Translations under genes and position numbers: made by a program | Shown here: positions 4,142 through 5,478 of the stretch, piece by piece | Layout: every line of letters begins with the position of its first letter | Numbering within the stretch: position 1 is the first letter of the stretch | Origin: Coxiellaceae bacterium | GTDB lineage: Bacteria > Pseudomonadota > Gammaproteobacteria > Coxiellales > Coxiellaceae | Direction of reading: 5' to 3' | NCBI GenBank assembly: GCA_014238445.1 | Contig: JABABC010000099.1 | Coordinates: forward strand, 1 to 5,478 | DNA length: 5,478 bases | The notes under the pieces: model-generated | What the model saw: the letters and a program-made list of their open reading frames with translations, nothing else | Told to the model about the DNA's origin: nothing | Databases searched by the model: none

Positions 4142-5478
4142 GTGGGTAAATCAGACGAGAGTGCAGTACCAGCAAGCTATGTTGGGTCTGTGTTAAGCGA
4201 TTTTTTGGGGTTTTATTTATATCATAAGGAAGATGGCGAGCAGGCATTATCTGAACCTGGTGACGGCTGGGGGCGGCTTGTTGGTCAAGGTGCCTTTGGG
4301 TCTGTTTATGTCAATAATTCTGATGGTATCGCGTATAAAATTTCATTGGGCTCGACTCAAAGTGATGAGAAGCGCTTTCAACAGGAAGTCAGCCGATTGA
4401 AGCGTATTGGTCAATGGTGTGACTTACCTTTGCATAAACAGTCATTAGTTGACAGTCTCAACGGGTGTTATGTGATTGCTATGAAAACACTGCCTACACT
4501 GGATGCGATTCGGTGTGACTTGTTTATGTATTTGCAATTCTATCAAAATAGTAAAGCATTAGCTCATAGTCCAAAGTCCCGTATCTTAGCGTTGATGTTT
4601 ATGTCGCATATGGCTGATATTATTGAGCAAGTTACAGATGCTATGGTCTTTGTTCATGATAAAGAGATTTATCACGGTGATTTTAAGGCAGAGAATGTGT
4701 TGTTGTCAGTTTCTTCAGCGGGTGTAATGGAGTCTATGATTTGTGATTGGGGTGGAGGTAATGAAAAAACCACAGGTTACTTTTTTAACTATGATTCACA
4801 GCTTGACCTTAATGATCAGGTGACGGTTGACGACATCTCTAAAGCTCAAGATGCTTATGCCTTTATAAGAACCTTAACCGTGGATTGTTACGAACGTGTG
4901 TTTTGTTTTTATAAAAAGTCCCTTAGAGAAAAGTTACCTAAAAACTTTTTACTCAAGCAGGTTGTTGAACATGATAATATCAAGCAGGTGGGGCAATTGT
5001 CATTGGTGGGTGAAATGCCTGTTCGACTAGGGGTGTTTTCTCAATTACAGCAGTGGATTCGCGAATTGAAGACCGCCCATTGTGAGGACATAATAACAGC
5101 ACAGAAAACGATTGAAAATTTATTATGTGACGCACTTAAAGCGTCAGAATCACGCAATGTGAAAAAAGAATGGTTGACGTTGGCAGAGTGTTATTGGCGG
5201 ATGAAAGTAGAGTTAGATCCTGAGATTGCATTTCAGTATTTTACATCACACAAGATTTGGTTAACATCTAAAGAAGCGGGTGTTTCGGGTGGTCTGGTTG
5301 GGGAAGTAAAGCAGGCCATTGCTAACTATTCTCAACTTGCGAGCTCATCGTGGTGTTGTTGCTTTCGTGGGCGCGTAGGTCGCGAACGAGCACAACAGTT
5401 AGCAAGCGATATAGAGCATTTGAAAACGCAACCTGGCGTGGAAGCCGCTATTCAAAGTGTCTGTCAATCATACCGTGG
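4142..5478 (+). CDS. Eukaryotic-type protein kinase-like protein, 3' end missing
   Basis: The frame runs open for 445 codons to the window end, so the C terminus is not seen. The kinase fold is recognised from motifs in order: glycine-rich loop GQGAFGSVY (residues 48-56); ATP-anchoring Lys66 in AYKI; the helix-C Glu82 in QEVSRLKRI; hinge-like YVIAMKTL (110-117); catalytic loop HGDFKAEN (178-185) with Asp180, Lys182 and Asn185; metal-binding Asp202 in DWGGG, replacing DFG; and a helix-F-like Asp237 in KAQDAYAF. All catalytic residues are present, so it is probably active on Ser/Thr or another hydroxyl substrate. The HRD Arg is Gly, and I see no APE motif, so activation is unlikely to follow the usual loop phosphorylation. 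Residues about 300-445 are mainly helical and unrecognised, with WCCCFRGR at 404-411. No signal peptide or transmembrane helix is visible in the chosen reading. It may be a secreted effector or a cytoplasmic signalling kinase; a sugar or antibiotic kinase of the same fold is less likely given the glycine loop. Confidence 0.85.
   Translation, partial: MGKSDESAVPASYVGSVLSDFLGFYLYHKEDGEQALSEPGDGWGRLVGQGAFGSVYVNNSDGIAYKISLGSTQSDEKRFQQEVSRLKRIGQWCDLPLHKQSLVDSLNGCYVIAMKTLPTLDAIRCDLFMYLQFYQNSKALAHSPKSRILALMFMSHMADIIEQVTDAMVFVHDKEIYHGDFKAENVLLSVSSAGVMESMICDWGGGNEKTTGYFFNYDSQLDLNDQVTVDDISKAQDAYAFIRTLTVDCYERVFCFYKKSLREKLPKNFLLKQVVEHDNIKQVGQLSLVGEMPVRLGVFSQLQQWIRELKTAHCEDIITAQKTIENLLCDALKASESRNVKKEWLTLAECYWRMKVELDPEIAFQYFTSHKIWLTSKEAGVSGGLVGEVKQAIANYSQLASSSWCCCFRGRVGRERAQQLASDIEHLKTQPGVEAAIQSVCQSYR

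Noticed and set aside
1..5478. CRISPR array, tRNA, rRNA or insertion sequence
   Set aside because: No regularly spaced direct repeats of the right size, no cloverleaf-like sequence, and no transposase or terminal inverted repeat pair was seen.

Overview
The window looks like a chromosomal segment of a moderately AT-rich gammaproteobacterium. The end of the pyruvate dehydrogenase operon (aceF then lpdA) is of the gammaproteobacterial type. It is followed by an accessory stretch with a low-complexity lipoprotein, a small TipAS-like orphan domain protein and a eukaryotic-type protein kinase. A kinase with an unusual C-terminal part is reminiscent of host-associated Legionella/Coxiella-like lineages. 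That placement is inference; nothing in the window proves it.

Layout. 1-993 (+) is the 3' part of aceF (E2 of pyruvate dehydrogenase), and 1003-2430 (+) is the complete lpdA (E3); they lie 9 nt apart and clearly belong to one operon. 2431-2768 has no convincing gene. It holds a possible long-spacer promoter with an internal dyad (2483-2513), a 54-nt imperfect stem-loop (2581-2634) and a likely promoter (2710-2738). 2769-3107 (+) is a 112-residue lipoprotein whose mature part is almost entirely Asp, Ser and Ala, with Asp at every fourth residue. A strong hairpin terminator (3131-3159) separates it from the convergent 3161-3535 (-), a stand-alone TipAS-like domain protein.

3536-4141 is mostly intergenic. 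Near the TipAS-like gene it has a 14-bp perfect palindrome inside a larger nested inverted repeat, with overlapping divergent promoter-like sequences. It also has a doubtful 79-residue hydrophobic ORF on the minus strand (3723-3962). From 4142 (+) to the window end runs a long incomplete ORF. It has a recognisable protein kinase core (glycine loop, VAIK-like Lys, HGDxKxxN catalytic loop, DWG) and a C-terminal extension containing a Trp-Cys-Cys-Cys-Phe cluster.

How the parts work together. AceF and LpdA act with AceE (outside the window) to convert pyruvate to acetyl-CoA. No functional link is visible between them and the downstream genes. The kinase, the lipoprotein and the TipAS-like protein appear to be separate transcription units. 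The kinase with its unexplained C-terminal part and the Asp-periodic lipoprotein are the items most likely to be new biology.
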